Assembly: GCA_034696485.1 (NCBI GenBank)
Contig: JAQIWT010000281.1
Location: forward strand, 1-24,940
Direction: 5' to 3'
Source of the DNA: Isohypsibius dastychi
Taxonomy: Eukaryota; Tardigrada; Eutardigrada; Parachela; Isohypsibiidae
Length of the DNA stretch: 24,940 nucleotides
A program made the translations under genes and the position numbers. The notes below the pieces were generated by a model. It was not told the DNA's origin and did not search any database. It saw only the letters and a program-made list of their open reading frames with translations. Shown here one piece after another: positions 8,077-19,056 of this stretch (position 1 is its first letter; each line of letters starts with the position of its first letter).

Positions 8077-9189
8077 CTATAAAAAAGAAACGATGTCTTA
8101 ATTTCAATGCAAGGAACATAAAAAATGGGGCGGTATAAAGGATGGAAAAAACAACCAGGCATATTTGTTAGATTTGTTCGAGTTGACGCAATTTATGGAG
8201 CTCAGCTTAGATTTGCTTCAGGCAATTTGAGCTAGAAAAATGGACCGATTCGGTGGTCGCAACTCGAAAGACGAGATGGGCTGAAATTACAAAGAAATAC
8301 CCTTTAATCATGGGTTCAGTTTACAGGCCAAAAGGAACCCTTAGAGTGCGTCGATCGAGAGAAACTTGTACGTTCAAATACAAAAGAACCTGTGTCACTT
8401 TGCGATAACTTCAATCCAAAGTTTAAAAAACCTCAACTTCCGAAACCAAAACAACACTACCGTGCATCACAACAAAAATAAATCCAAAAAATGCGAATCA
8501 GCAATCGCGCTTCACTTCAAATTGTTTCCCATGCGGAATTCATCGATCATCCCCAAATCAGTGTAAAGCATTTCCAGCGGACGACTTCCGTTCGGAAAAA
8601 ATTTAATTATTGGTCGGCTTCTCACCTGTTCTTGGCTTTACATCCATTGTACAATGTTTGCAGGGTAGCCCTTTAAAATTTTACCCCGATTCCACAGGAA
8701 TCAAACATAACTGTCTGGACAGTGGACACGTGCACTGGAGGGCAACGGCGGGAAATCGAGAAATCGTGTGAAATGGAAGGTGACGCAGAGGGAAATGTTC
8801 ACGTTTCGTTAGACTCAATTACGATCACATCGATCAATTCCCGGATTTTAAAGTTATTTATTTATTAACTTAATGTTTGGTCTTACCGTTGTCAACTCAG
8901 GATCACATCGAACTTCACGAGGAAGCAGCGTTGCTGTGCAGAATAAAGAGAGGGGATCTTGGAGGTAATTCATTACTACGACATTCTTCGAACTCAGCAC
9001 TCGCACTCACTCGACTGTCTGAAATTCGCACTCCCTCCTTCCATTCTGCGAACTCCCAGGAGAAACTGTTTGGAATGTTTTTAAGCGATCGGATAGTGTC
9101 TTCCATATGGAACAGTAAAACAAACCACCCCCACGCCTTTAGGGGGGGGGGGGGATGGATGAATACATTACAACCCAATCAATCTGTAT
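8077..9189. other. Intergenic DNA, no gene seen
   Basis: No frame here matches a known family or shows convincing splice context. There is a 13-G run at 9142-9154. The Pro-rich minus-strand reading across it is only the translated homopolymer. Confidence 0.6.
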
Positions 9190-9431
9190 GAATATTCAGA
9201 TTCTTGATGCTGTAGCAGCAGGCATGGACTTGGAGTTGGCGGGCGACAAAAAAAATACATGAAATGTAACTTCGTTATTGTTTTTGCAACTGAGGTAGAA
9301 ACGAATTGGAAGAGCTGAAACTAGACTGTTTAACGAATGATCCGAAATATTGTCGTGGAACATTCCCAAGAATCTGTTAGGCATTTTCACACGATTGAGA
9401 AGATGTATATCACTCATCACCGGCAAGCCGT
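9190..9431. repeat. Serpin C 3' flank, paralogous to the serpin D 3' flank
   Basis: This stretch aligns over most of its length with 14700-14890 downstream of serpin D (shared GAGTGATATACATCTTCTC and CTTCCAATTCGTTTC blocks). C and D therefore duplicated together with their 3' regions. An open minus-strand frame is shared, but most differences between the copies change amino acids, which argues that it is 3' UTR or flank. Confidence 0.75.
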
Positions 9432-10648
9432 TTAGGGATTTTCTACGCGACCGATGAACAGGATGAGGTTGCTTGGATTGTGACAGATAGCGAACAAAAA
9501 TGGGTGGTCAGCTTTGAAAATGATTCGTTCGTCATCAAAATTCCATCCAGGCGAGCGCATGGAGACAAGGATACCTGAAGCAGCGTGAGCCTCGGTGCCC
9601 TTCTCGTCGACCTCTGTAAAATGAAGTTTCAGTAGTCATCTTTTGTTATTCGAAGGCAGCTGTTCTCACCGATGAAAGTCTTGTGAAACGCTTCTGAAAC
9701 CTGAAGTCTTGGTTCTGTGGAAGCCATTCCAGAAAGGTTTGCCTGTGCGGTAAACATTTCAGTAAGGCCAATCTTCTGCAACAGGTGTTTTGCATTGAAA
9801 GACGATTCAATCTTGAACTTTGGAACTGTCGTTAAAATAAGCGCAACGTTTGAGGCTACGCTCGCCAGTCTTGAGAACGTATCCACTTTCAGCTTAGCTT
9901 CCACTTCACGGAGTCCGTTGACCTTTTTCGGCAAAATGATCAGCAGAGAAGCTTGGTTATCTTTGTAGGGGATCTCCAAATATTGGGCATTCAGATCCAC
10001 GTCATGAGAATATCTGTGCTGTTTCCTGAGAGACTCCATGAAATCCACCTGTTTAGTTGATCCATCGAACATAATGAACTCGCCTGGCTTGGTTCCCCAT
10101 TTCTCAAAAATGACATCCCATGCAGCTTTGAAGTACAGGGCATTTACTAGCACAGCTCGAGTCAGTGTCTTCACCGCGCCAGATGGGAGCAACTCTTTAA
10201 TTTTGTCATTGGTTTTCTTCTGAACCCAGCTGTTGATATCATCCCTTGCAGCTTCTGAGTTACTCACAAAATCCTTCTGCTCAGTCATAGCGTTCATTTG
10301 ATTTCTCACGGCATTTAAATAAGCGGGTTCAACTTCGAAGCCATTTTGGATGAAGACGGCGTTGGCGAATTGATGAGCGAGATCACCCTTTCCTTTTCCG
10401 GATGCACTGGATTGCATAGCATTTAGGCTGTCCTTAAAGGGTTTGATGGTCAAGTCCGTTGATTGATTGAATTTGTAAATATTGTCAAAGTTGACTTTGG
10501 TCTGTCCTTGTGCGCCCAGGTAGACCAGCATGGAAGCGTAAACCAGGCTGATGGGGGATATGCATAGATTGCCATTGCCGGTCAAGTTGGACGCTGCTGA
10601 GTAAAGACTCAAAGACGATTGGTCGATGAAACGCGCAAAATCAGCCAT
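9432..10648 (-). CDS. Serpin C: probable trypsin-type inhibitor (P1 Arg, P1' Ser)
   Basis: Exon 1 is 9670-10648 and exon 2 is 9432-9613, with a 56-bp intron (ATCG|GTGAGA ... TTTACAG|AGG). The product is 386 residues. The ATG at 10646-10648 (MADFARFIDQSS) is preferred over an in-frame ATG 75 bases upstream, because the start is shared with B and D and the extension is not hydrophobic. The hinge is EKGTEAHAAS with E330 = P17. Counting gives Met345 (P2), Arg346 (P1), Ser347 (P1'), a classic bait for trypsin-like proteases. The loop continues SPGWNFDDER into FKADHPFLF, and the protein ends FIGRVENP. A Cys sits in FAICHNPS where the others have Arg. All scaffold motifs are intact, so it should be inhibitory. 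Confidence 0.94.
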
Positions 10649-10725
10649 TCTGAATGACCTTTTGCAGAGGAAACGGAATGGACAACGGGCGTTGATCAGA
10701 CAAGTTCTGCCTCGAAACATCATAT

Positions 10726-10739
10726 CCTATAAAATATAA
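10726..10739 (-). promoter_or_regulatory. TATA-like element of serpin C
   Basis: The minus strand reads GATTATATTTTATAGG about 80-90 bases upstream of the serpin C ATG. This AT-only block is the only TATA candidate there. The flank differs from those of A, B and E, so C has its own promoter. Confidence 0.4.
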
Positions 10740-11048
10740 TCGACCAACACAGAGGATTTATCGAGAACGAGAAATGGTATGTTCTTGAGGGGGGCATGTC
10801 ATATGTCACGAATGGACATAGCAGAAAAACCGGAGGCATACATTTCTGTCTCCTCTGTCTCTCGGGGTTGACGCGGGGCAAACAGCACAGCGTCGCACTG
10901 ACGAAACGCACAAGTCAGCCCAGCCGTTGGGGTTTGAAAAATATCGTCGATTTCCAGAAAAAAACGTTTTCTTTCTTCTCCCATTCTTCTTATTTGCGAT
11001 CATCACAGTCCTCATCGCAGACGGAATTCCGACTTGTTAGTCAAAGAG

Positions 11049-11145
11049 GTATGTTATGTTCCTTGCTTGCCGTCCACATTGAACGATGTGTTTGCTTCTC
11101 AGATCTGATTCGGCGCGGAAATTGAATTTGTTCTTGTTTTTGCAG
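11049..11145 (+). other. Probable 5' UTR intron of the gene at 11195-12296
   Basis: Donor AAAGAG|GTATGT (11049) and acceptor TTCTTGTTTTTGCAG|AAA (ending 11145) flank 97 bp with a good polypyrimidine tract. The intron ends 50 bases upstream of the proposed ATG. It would place the promoter in 10740-11040, back to back with serpin C. Confidence 0.45.
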
Positions 11146-11194
11146 AAATTTTGATGGTTGAATAGAGAATTGAGCTCAATGTTAATCGTCTGCA

Positions 11195-12296
11195 ATGGTG
11201 GACCCTGCAACCAAAGAGCTGGAAGAGGATCAGCAGGTTCTTGAAGGGATTTCGTTCGGTGATGAACTGTTTTGATTATGTTTTCCATTCAGGATCTGAA
11301 TCGAGAACAAGCCTGCATTTCTTGTGGACAGATCAACATTCTGCATCGTTGTGAATCAGGATTCATACCCAGGATGCCTGTAAGTCCGCATTCAATTTGA
11401 CGATCTCAGATTTGAAAGTGAATTTAGGAATTCCGCTTTACCAGCACGCATTTCGACTTCTGTGTTGGCTCAACTTTTCAATTTTCATTTTAGTGACTCC
11501 AGTCTCAAAAGTCAACTCCCTGTTGCCACCAAAATACAGCAAGCCCCATTTCTCGATCTCGAAAGAAGCCTTGGAATCAAGACATCTTCGTCCGCGACCG
11601 CGAGGTTGTGGGGTCGCTTCTTCACTTGAATACAAAGGTGCGTCACTGCTTGAATTGGAGACTATTCGACTTTTTGAGCTATTTGGGAATTTTTTTCATC
11701 CTATTTCAATTAGATTTCATAACTTCATTCCGAACCTTTATTTTTTTTCCATCTATATCCGTAAAGTAATTTTTTACTTGACGGAATTCCGGTTTTTCAA
11801 GCATTTTTGTATTCCAGAAACCCGCAACAGGTTGATTATGGAGTCGTTTAAAGATTGGGAACACCTGCCCCACATAAGGAGGAAATGTATCTCGGAGCTG
11901 GAATATATTTGTCTTCGCCGGGTTTGCGACCTTCGGCAGAGCTGGACGCGGTGAATTTTGCTGCGGTCGTGATGTTTGGGAGTCAGGCAGTTCTGGGCCA
12001 GTTTTTTATTGGACTTCCTTCCGGCTGGCTACAATCAGATCTGACGGCACCGAAGCTATTCTCGGTGGGAGAAACTGAAATTCTATGTTTGCTTGTTAGT
12101 AATTTGAGTTTTGCAGCTCACACCAAACACAACCATCCATACGTCAAAAAGAACGATTGCGATTTTGTCACGGAACGGCAGCTCATCGACGGATTTACAG
12201 AAAAGACCTACAATCAGCGAGAGCGCCATCCAGGATTGGTATAAAATGTTAGATTCAGTAGATTTGGCTTTTCAGTCGGTATTCCGTCTCTGGTGA
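11195..12296 (+). CDS. Five-exon gene, Ser/Thr-rich product of unknown function
   Basis: The proposed exons are 11195-11236, 11293-11379, 11503-11637, 11879-11950 and 12117-12296. All junctions are phase 0 and the total is 171 residues. Intron 1 is 56 bp, the size typical of this window. Exon 2 reads REQACISCGQINILHRCESG, with four Cys that could bind metal (C-x2-C only in part). Exon 3 reads SRSRKKPWNQDIFVRDREVV. Exon 5 reads STDLQKRPTISESAIQDWYK and ends VFRLW. The stop is followed by AATAAA at 12376. Exons 2, 3 and 5 look most convincing; exon 4 (CCACATAAG|GAGG acceptor) and the CAG|GTTCTT donor of exon 1 are the weakest calls. I do not recognise the family. Confidence 0.5.
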
Positions 12297-12375
12297 CCTT
12301 TCAGGCATTTTGAACCTATCTTCTCGTATGTTATTTTGCTTTTTTCATGCTCGTTTTCATACTCGTTATGATCTG

Positions 12376-12381
12376 AATAAA
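12376..12381 (+). terminator. Poly(A) signal AATAAA
   Basis: A canonical AATAAA lies 80 bases past the stop codon of the plus-strand gene ending at 12296, which supports both the strand and the 3' end of that gene. Confidence 0.6.
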
Positions 12382-13059
12382 CATGACTGAGACATACACA
12401 AAGATATATGCGGCCAATTTCGTATGTCGTTGAGGATGTTCTGAGATGAACAGAAGCATACTCATCTCTAACTTCAGAAACGCCCGTTGTCTGAAAATAT
12501 TTTCAATTCTCAACCGTCTGAAGAAAAGCTCGTCAACGCCACATCGCATTGGAAATTGTGTGACATAGTGATCGATGAAGCTTGTCAAGTTTGTTATTGA
12601 GTGCCGTGATTCATTCTAGCTGCCCCTTGTTGTCATCAAAAACACGCGACGGGGGCACCAGGTCATTGTATAGTTATGGGGTGCCTGAAGCTGCAGAAGT
12701 AAGGCACTGTCCTGACATCAGAAAATTGAAGAGGAGTTGGTGTACTTGCTGTGTGAGCAGTTGGGCAGAGTAGCTGAGTCAGCTGCGCTGATAATGCTCA
12801 GTTCACACTTGAACCTCACAGGCAGGGCTGGAAGCGTGCAATCCGACAAGTCCGTGCATGTCCAGAAAAAAAAGCCAGGGGGATCTTGTTAAAATTTCTG
12901 CGCGGAATTCAAGTCTCGAATGATCTTGTTTGACGACTCATCTGTCGATTTCATTGAGTCCTTCAGGGAACACACACACACGTGACCCAACTCATTGTCT
13001 GGAAAAACCAGTTCAGGCTGTTTTATGGTGAAAATGTGTGAACGGGTACCATTCCTCGC

Positions 13060-13205
13060 CTCGACAGCGGCTTCATAGATGGTGGCGTAGCATTGACGAA
13101 TTGAAGAGCAAGGTTAACTGCTTCTTATGCCAAGCTCGATTAAAAGGTATTGAGGCTGTCTTTAATTAAAAGGCATGATGGTCAAATCCGGTGATGGATT
13201 GGATT
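13060..13205 (-). pseudogene. Serpin exon 1 relic
   Basis: The plus strand reads GCATTGACGAATTGAAGAGCAAGGT, TATTGAGGCTGTCTTTAA and GTCAAATCCGGTGATGGATTGGATTTGGTAG. These match the segment of intact serpins that encodes [15 protein letters not shown] and [12 protein letters not shown]. Indels break the frame and the match ends near 13205. The same relic occurs at 17498-17626, so it predates the block duplication. Confidence 0.8.
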
Positions 13206-14352
13206 TGGTAGCAATTGATCGCATAAGGCGTCTTTGTTATACTGGCCACATTGTTTTCTAGATCCATAATAAACTGAAAATGGGCTACGTTTATTTGTTA
13301 CGTGGTACCACACGGTTGGACAGCCCACTTCAGGAGCTCCACGAAGTGGTGCGAGCGTTTTTGGAATGCTCACAGATTTTATGAAAATGTTTGAACAAAT
13401 ATCGTTCCAGGAAACTTTTTGTTGCTAAAACAGCACTTTGTTGATGATGATGCGGTAGTCGTGATTCGTGAAGATTCATTCGACACGTCTCTGTGATTTA
13501 AGCTAACCAAACATACTGGTATCTTTCCCTGTCGATGTAGCCTCGGGGCTTGACGATATTGATATTGCGTTCCCAATCCAACGCGGCACTCAAAAAGCGT
13601 TCTTCACCACAGTCGGTCGACTTGGGGTATCTTATCAGCCTATGCAACACCCATGGCATGAGTCCGGGCAAAGGACATCACTATGTGTCAACTGTTGCCC
13701 AAGAAATGGGTGAAATCATTGTTTTTCAATCCAAGCATTGAACCTGGCTCTTCTTCTACGCCGGTTTCTTGGGTCCAAACACTTCTTCACCACCAATTTG
13801 ATGAGAACGAAGGCTTCACGCGCAAAATCACGCGCAACAGTACGGAAACTCGAGGATGTGGGGGAGGGGGGGGGGTGAGGGGCATTCTTGTGAACGACAG
13901 AAAAAAATGACAACTACGAACAGCATACCTTTTATCCGGTATATAACAAAGTGGTTACATCGATAACATACGTGTTTGTTAGGACTCCAAGATACCTGTG
14001 ATGAATTCAATCATTTTTTGAATGGATTCAAAAAACACTGTGCTGCAAAAATCGTCTTCGTTCTTGCAAAAAGGCGCGTTTTTGAAAACGCAGTCTTTAT
14101 ACAGTATTGGTCGATGCTCATCTTGCCAAATTCAATGATCATAATCCATCCCTCCAACAGACGTTTAGTTGCATCGGAGCTCTTCGGTATTTCTGTGTTG
14201 TTTCCCCCCGTCTACCGTCCATTATTCAACACTCCTATTTTTCCGTCAAAAAACTGGAAGAAACGGACTCGTTCATCGATCCATCGCCGACGGAACTCTT
14301 TCAAAATCCCCGCTCGTCTGCTGCGAAAAAAAGGACATCTCGACAGCGAATC

Positions 14353-14373
14353 ATGTCTGGACGATTACCCCAG
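14353..14373 (+). pseudogene. Orphan copy of the first coding exon of the coiled-coil gene
   Basis: ATG TCT GGA CGA TTA CCC CAG followed by GTTTGA matches the seven-codon first exon at 19057-19077 (ATG TCT GCA GGA TTA CCT GAG | GTTTGA). About 150 bases of 5' flank are conserved as well. Homology ends in the intron, so no second exon follows and the copy cannot make the protein. Confidence 0.7.
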
Positions 14374-14507
14374 GTTTGATCATGATCATCCACCCCGGGT
14401 TTAGCTACATACTAATTCTGTCTGGGCTCTTGTTCCGTTAATTTATTTTTTCTGGTGAAGAATCAGTTTTTCTATAGATATCCATTAGAAACTGGCGAAG
14501 TAGGCGG

Positions 14508-14550
14508 AAAAATCGAATAATATAAACTCGCCTGGCTTGGTTTTCCATCA
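14508..14550 (-). pseudogene. Tiny serpin exon fragment
   Basis: The plus strand carries AAACTCGCCTGGCTTGGTT, with ATCGAA before it and CCAT after it. This matches serpin C at 10066-10100 (minus-strand KPGEFIMFDG region) over about 40 bases, with no serpin sequence on either side. Confidence 0.65.
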
Positions 14551-14636
14551 TTCTGGCACTTCCCCTACTCAGTTCAACACGGAGTCATCAGTCATGAGCA
14601 ATGCAAAGTATGAATTACGCCTGAAAGAATACTCTT

Positions 14637-14890
14637 TCAATCGAGCCGATCAAGGTGAAATTCGATTTTTAGGTTGATTTTCAGAGTTTGCCCAGATAGA
14701 TCTGGCGGACCTTGTACATGGAGTATAACTTTGTGATTGTTTTTGCAACTGAGGCAGAAACGAATTGGAAGATCTAAAACTAGACTGTCTGACGAAGAAT
14801 GCGGAATATTGTCGTGGATCATTCCATAGAATCTGGTAGGCATTTTCACACGATTGAGAAGATGTATATCACTCACCACCGGCAAGCCGT
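14637..14890. repeat. Serpin D 3' flank, paralogous to 9190-9431
   Basis: The counterpart of the serpin C 3' flank. From about 14730 to the serpin D stop the two are nearly collinear. The first part (14637-14720) has no match in the C flank. Confidence 0.75.
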
Positions 14891-16103
14891 TTAGGGATTT
14901 TCTACGCGACCGATGAAGAGGATGAGGTTGCTTGGATTGTGACGGATAGCGAACAAAAATGGATGGTCAGCTTTGAAAATTATTGGTTTAATTCTAGAAG
15001 TCCAGTCAGGCAAGCGAAGGGACACAAGGATACCTGAAGCAGCGTGAGCCTCGGTGCCCTTCTCGTCGACCTCTGTGAAATGAAGTTATAGTTATCTTTT
15101 GTTATTTGAAGGCTGCTGTTCTCACCTATGAAGGTCTTGTGAAATGCTTCTGAAATCTGAAGTGTTGGTCCGGTGGAAGCCATTCCAGAAAGGTTTGCTT
15201 GTGCGCTCAACATTTCAGTAAGGCCAATCTTCTGCAACAGGTGTTTTGCATTGAAAGACGATTCAATCTTGAACTTTGGAATTGTTGATAGAATAAGCGG
15301 AACGCTTGAGGATACGCTCGCCAGTCTAGAGAACGTATCCGCATTCAGTTTAGCTTCCACTTCTCGTAGTCCGTTGACCATATTTGGCAAAATGATGAGC
15401 AGAGAAGCTTGGTTATGTTTGTAGGGGATCTCCAAATATTGGGCGTTCAGTTCCCCGTCTTCAAAATATCTGTGTTCTTTTCTGCGAGACTCCATGAAAT
15501 CCACCTGTTTAGTTGATCCATCGAACATAATGAACTTGTCCGGCTTTGTTTCCGATTTTCGGAAAATGACATTCCATGCAGCTTTGAAGTACAGGGCATT
15601 CACTAGACAGCTCGAGTCAGTGTGTCCACCGCGCCAGATGGGAGCAAATCTTTAATTTTATCATTCGTCTGCTCTTGAACCCAACTGTTGATATCATCCC
15701 TTGCAGCTTCTGGGTTACTCACAAAATCCTTCCTCTCAATCACAGCGTTCATTTGATTTCTCGTGGCATTTAAATACGCAGGTTCAACTTCGAAGCCATT
15801 TTGGATGAAGACGGCGTTGGCGAATTGAAGAGCGAGATCACCCTTTCCTTTTCCGGATGCACTGGATTGCATAGCATTTAGGCTGTCCTTAAAGGGTTTG
15901 ATGCTCAAGTCCGTTGATTGATTGAATTTGTAAATATTGTCAAAGTTGACTTTGGTCTGTCCTTGTGCGCCCAGGTAGACCAGCATGGAAGCGTAAACCA
16001 GGCTGATGGGGGATATGCATAGATTGCCATTGCCGGTCAGGTTGGACGCTGCCGAGTAAAGATTCAAAGACGATTGGTCGATGAAACGCGCAAAATCAGC
16101 CAT
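14891..16103 (-). pseudogene. Serpin D: serpin with a one-base deletion, otherwise intact
   Basis: Exon 1 is 15126-16103 and exon 2 is 14891-15072, with a 53-bp intron (ATAG|GTGAGA ... TTTCACAG|AGG). Exon 1 is 978 bp against 979 bp in every other copy. Compared with serpin C (CTAGCACAGC) it reads CTAGACAGC, lacking one C between 15606 and 15607. This yields a stop at 15603-15605 after about 166 codons, just before [11 protein letters not shown]. Everything else is preserved: start MADFARFIDQSS, hinge EKGTEAHAAS, bait V-S-L-Arg-Leu-Pro (P1 Arg), FKADHPFLF and GRVENP. Exon 2 shows no damage. It is either a very young pseudogene or a base-calling error in a functional gene. Its closest relative is serpin C. 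Confidence 0.85.
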
Positions 16104-16668
16104 TCTGAATGACCTTTTTCACAGGAAACAGAATGGTGGAAATATTTTCAGTTTTCAACCGTCTGAAGAAAGCTCGTCAACGCCACATCGCATTGGAAAC
16201 TGTGTGACAACGTGTTCGATGAAGCTTGTCAATTTTGTTATCAATTGCAGTGATTTATTCTAGCTGGCCCTTGTTTTCATAAAGAACACGCGACGGAGGT
16301 ACCAGGTCATTGTATAATTATGGGGTGCCTGAAGCTCCAAAGGAAGGTTATTGCCTTGACATTAAAAAAATGAAGAGGAGTCCGTGTATTTGCTGTATGC
16401 GCAGTTTGCGAAGTGTACTTGCGTCAGCTGCACTGATAATGCAGGATTCAGACTTTAACCTCACGGGTCGGGCTGGAAGCGTGCGATTTGGCATGTCCGT
16501 GCACGTCCAGAAAAGAACACCAGGGGATTTCGATCATTAATTTTCTGCGCAGAATTCAAGTCTCAAATTTGCGTACTGTATTTGACGACTCATCCATCCA
16601 GTGTGTCAATTTCATTCAGTCCTTTAGAGAACACACACAGGTGACCCAACTCCTTGTCTCGAAAAACC

Positions 16669-17456
16669 AGTTCAGGGCCTAGAGTTGGGAATCCTAGCCT
16701 CAGAATTTTAGGGGAAGGGAATTGCCTCCCTCGAATTTTACCGACTCCCTTAGAAGCTCCCTGGAAATTTTAGGAACCTAAGGATTTAAGGGAAAAGCCT
16801 TATTTTCTCATAGCGTATCGCGAGTCAGTCGCACCCACATGTTGAGTCATCATTGCAATTTAAAAAAAGACTTTCTGTAATAATGTACAACTGGAACGAA
16901 TTATTCAAAAATATCTCTAACCATTGAGCCAACGACCTCAGGATTCTGTTATTAAGATTGGAGGCAAAATGTCGCTTGCATTGCCTTGGAACCCAGCCGG
17001 TTACGCCAGGAAATCATGACCTATCTAGCTTTAGAAAATCTTCGAAGTCTCTCTGGTTTCTGGCAGCAGAGAACGATACCATTTCTGATGGCAAGATGAA
17101 AGAAAGGAAAGGAAAGGGCAAAGAAGAAGAAATAAGTGGACCTGAATGATACGAAGTAAAATTTACACGTTAGAGCTGAGCGCTAACCCCGGTGTGGAAC
17201 TTATGTCGGCAGGGCTCACGCTCATCAACTTGCATTGCGAGTCCAGACCACCACAGCAAAACGCTGCACGTTCAATTTATTGCAATTCTTATTTAAAATA
17301 GGTATCTAGGATTTAAGGGATCTTCCTTAATTTCCTTCCTCGCGTATTTAGGCTCCTCAATCTTCTCCGTTATTTCCTAGCCATTTGAGGGAAATACCTC
17401 GTCCATCGTCCCTCTCCTCGTCCCCAAGGACGCGGAAATGCAACCTTAAGTTCAGG
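16669..17456. mobile_element. 772-bp insertion with 8-bp target duplication, non-autonomous
   Basis: Copy 1 of the block reads CCAGTTCAGGCTG at 13007-13019. In copy 2 the same site is split, with AGTTCAGG at 16669-16676 and again at 17449-17456, enclosing 16677-17448. The left edge reads GCCTAGAGTTGGGAATCC and the right edge, inverted, TAAGGTTGCATTTCC; these match only partly. GGATTTAAGGG occurs near both ends. There is no transposase frame. An 8-bp duplication is typical of hAT elements, so a hAT-type non-autonomous element is the best guess, not a certainty. Confidence 0.7.
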
Positions 17457-17497
17457 CTGTCTTATGGTGAAAATGTGTGAACGGGTACCATTCCTCG

Positions 17498-17626
17498 CCT
17501 CGACAGCGGCTCCATAGATGGTGGCGTAGCATTGGCGAATTGAAGAGCAATGCCAACTTCTTTCTCTTGAACCGAGCTGGATTAAAAGGTATTGAGGCTG
17601 CCTTTGAAAGGCCTGATGATCAAAGC
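17498..17626 (-). pseudogene. Serpin exon 1 relic (partner of 13060-13205)
   Basis: The plus strand reads GCATTGGCGAATTGAAGAGCAA, TATTGAGGCTGCCTTTGAAAGGC and TGATGATCAAAG. These match the serpin NAVF / LALQF / NALK / FKDSL segment. It is more eroded than the copy at 13060 and has frame-breaking indels. Confidence 0.7.
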
Positions 17627-19056
17627 TGTTCATCTGTTACGTGGTACCATCCGGTAGCATAGCTCAATTCAGGAGCGTTTTTGGAATGCTCACAATTTTA
17701 GAAGATCTCTGAACAAAAATCGTCCTAGGAAATTATTGGTTGCCAAAAAGCACTATGCTAATGGTGATGCGGTAGTTGTTAAGATTTATTATCCAATACG
17801 TCTCTCTGATCCAAGCTAACCGAACGTGCCGGTATCTTCCCATGTCGATGGTGCCTCCGTGCTTGATGATATTCCGTTCCGAATTCACCCCAGAACTCAA
17901 GAACCGTTTTTTACCACAGCTGATCGACTTGGGGTATCAACACATGCAACATCCATGGCAGGAGCCCGGGCAAAGGTCATCCCCATTTGTCAATTGCTAT
18001 TTTGACGATCGACATTTTCTGATACTATTTTCTGGCGCATATACAAAATCTCCGCCCGATTAACTCTGCGTCTTCCCTTGGTTTCATGGGCTTGACTATG
18101 CTGATCTTGACCAACTGTTCCAGCGAAGATCCCGCGTTTGAATTCGGAAGATTGGTGTAGCCGTTGGAAAACATTTTATACGTTCAAATCCTGTTTGCGT
18201 GTAGTCTGGAGATGGGAATGTCGTGACCGGCTTTGCAGGACCAGTCTTATCAGGTAGTCATGTCCAGCGTTCACCGTCAATTCGGATAAAATGGTATTGT
18301 AATGCCCAGCGCTGTCCCGCAAAAAGGCGCACCTGCAGCTGGAAACTATTGTTTGTTAGTACATGCTTTGCTGAACCCTGTTATTCTTCCAATCTTTCAC
18401 TAAATCTTTGGGCATGAAATCTTCCTAACCACCAACACTGATGAGAGCGAAAGCTTCACGCACCAGACCATGCACCCCAGTAAGGCAATAACAATAACGC
18501 AGACTTCGACCCACTCCCTGTAAGGGGAGGGAGAGTCATGGACTACTTAAGGGGGCAAACGGTCCTGAAATCGACAGAAAAAAACATGATAGTCCTGAAC
18601 AGAACAATCTCTATACGTTATTCAACAAAACGTGGGGGATAATAATCTAAACGGTAATCCAGAGATCACATCGGTTGTAAAGGTAACTTCGGTAGAGCTA
18701 CCTGTTACGAAGTTTAATCAATTCTTTAATGTATTCAAGCAAATACTGCGTTCCCAAGAAAAATTCTTTTTGCAAAATGGCGCGTTTTTAAAAACGCAGT
18801 CCTTATTCAGTATTGGTCGATGCTCATCTTGCCAAATTCAATGATCATAATCCAGCCCTCCTACACAAATTTAGTTGCATCAGAGCTCTTTGGTATTTCT
18901 GCGCTGTTTCCTCCGTCCATCGTTCAATAGTCAAAACTTCTATTTTTCCGTTCGAAAACCAGAAGAAAGGTCCCTGTTCACCAATCCATCGGCAACGGAA
19001 TTCATTCAAAATCCCAGCTCGTCTCTTGCGAAAAAGGGACACCTCGACAGCGAACC

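Larger units (their letters stand above)
12494..14403. repeat. Segmental duplication, copy 1 (partner 16139-19107)
   Basis: From GAAATATTTTCA through GTTTGAT...CCGGGTTTA the sequence matches 16139-19107 in order and orientation with many substitutions and small indels. Shared landmarks are GTCAACGCCACATCGCATTGG, CACGCGACGG, GTGAACGGGTACCATTCC and TTGGTCGATGCTCATCTTGCC. The copy carries a serpin relic and an orphan first exon of the coiled-coil gene. It lacks the 772-bp insertion of the other copy and also differs by an indel near 13740. Apart from these relics no gene is supported. A G-rich run lies at 13860-13878. Confidence 0.9.

Noticed and set aside
8915-9178. Pro-rich minus-strand frame
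   Set aside because: The proline stretch is a translated 13-G homopolymer; no other support.
9196-9426. Minus-strand open frame shared with 14637-14885 (DIHLLNRVKMP...)
   Set aside because: It is the 3' flank of serpins C and D. Comparing the copies, most changes alter the amino acid and there is no indel constraint signal beyond youth of the duplication, so it looks non-coding.
14107-14404. Overlapping plus-strand frames and a minus-strand reading (SSDATK, EGWIMIIEFGKMSIDQY) shared by 14100-14330 and 18820-19040
   Set aside because: None is open in both copies; each carries different stops. The region is better explained as upstream DNA of the coiled-coil gene and its duplicate, though an old exon on the minus strand cannot be excluded.
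16310-16540. Plus-strand Cys-rich open frame (YGVPEAPKEGYC...) upstream of serpin D
   Set aside because: The paralogous stretch at 12660-12890 has stops and shifts in the same frame, and there is no splice or family evidence.
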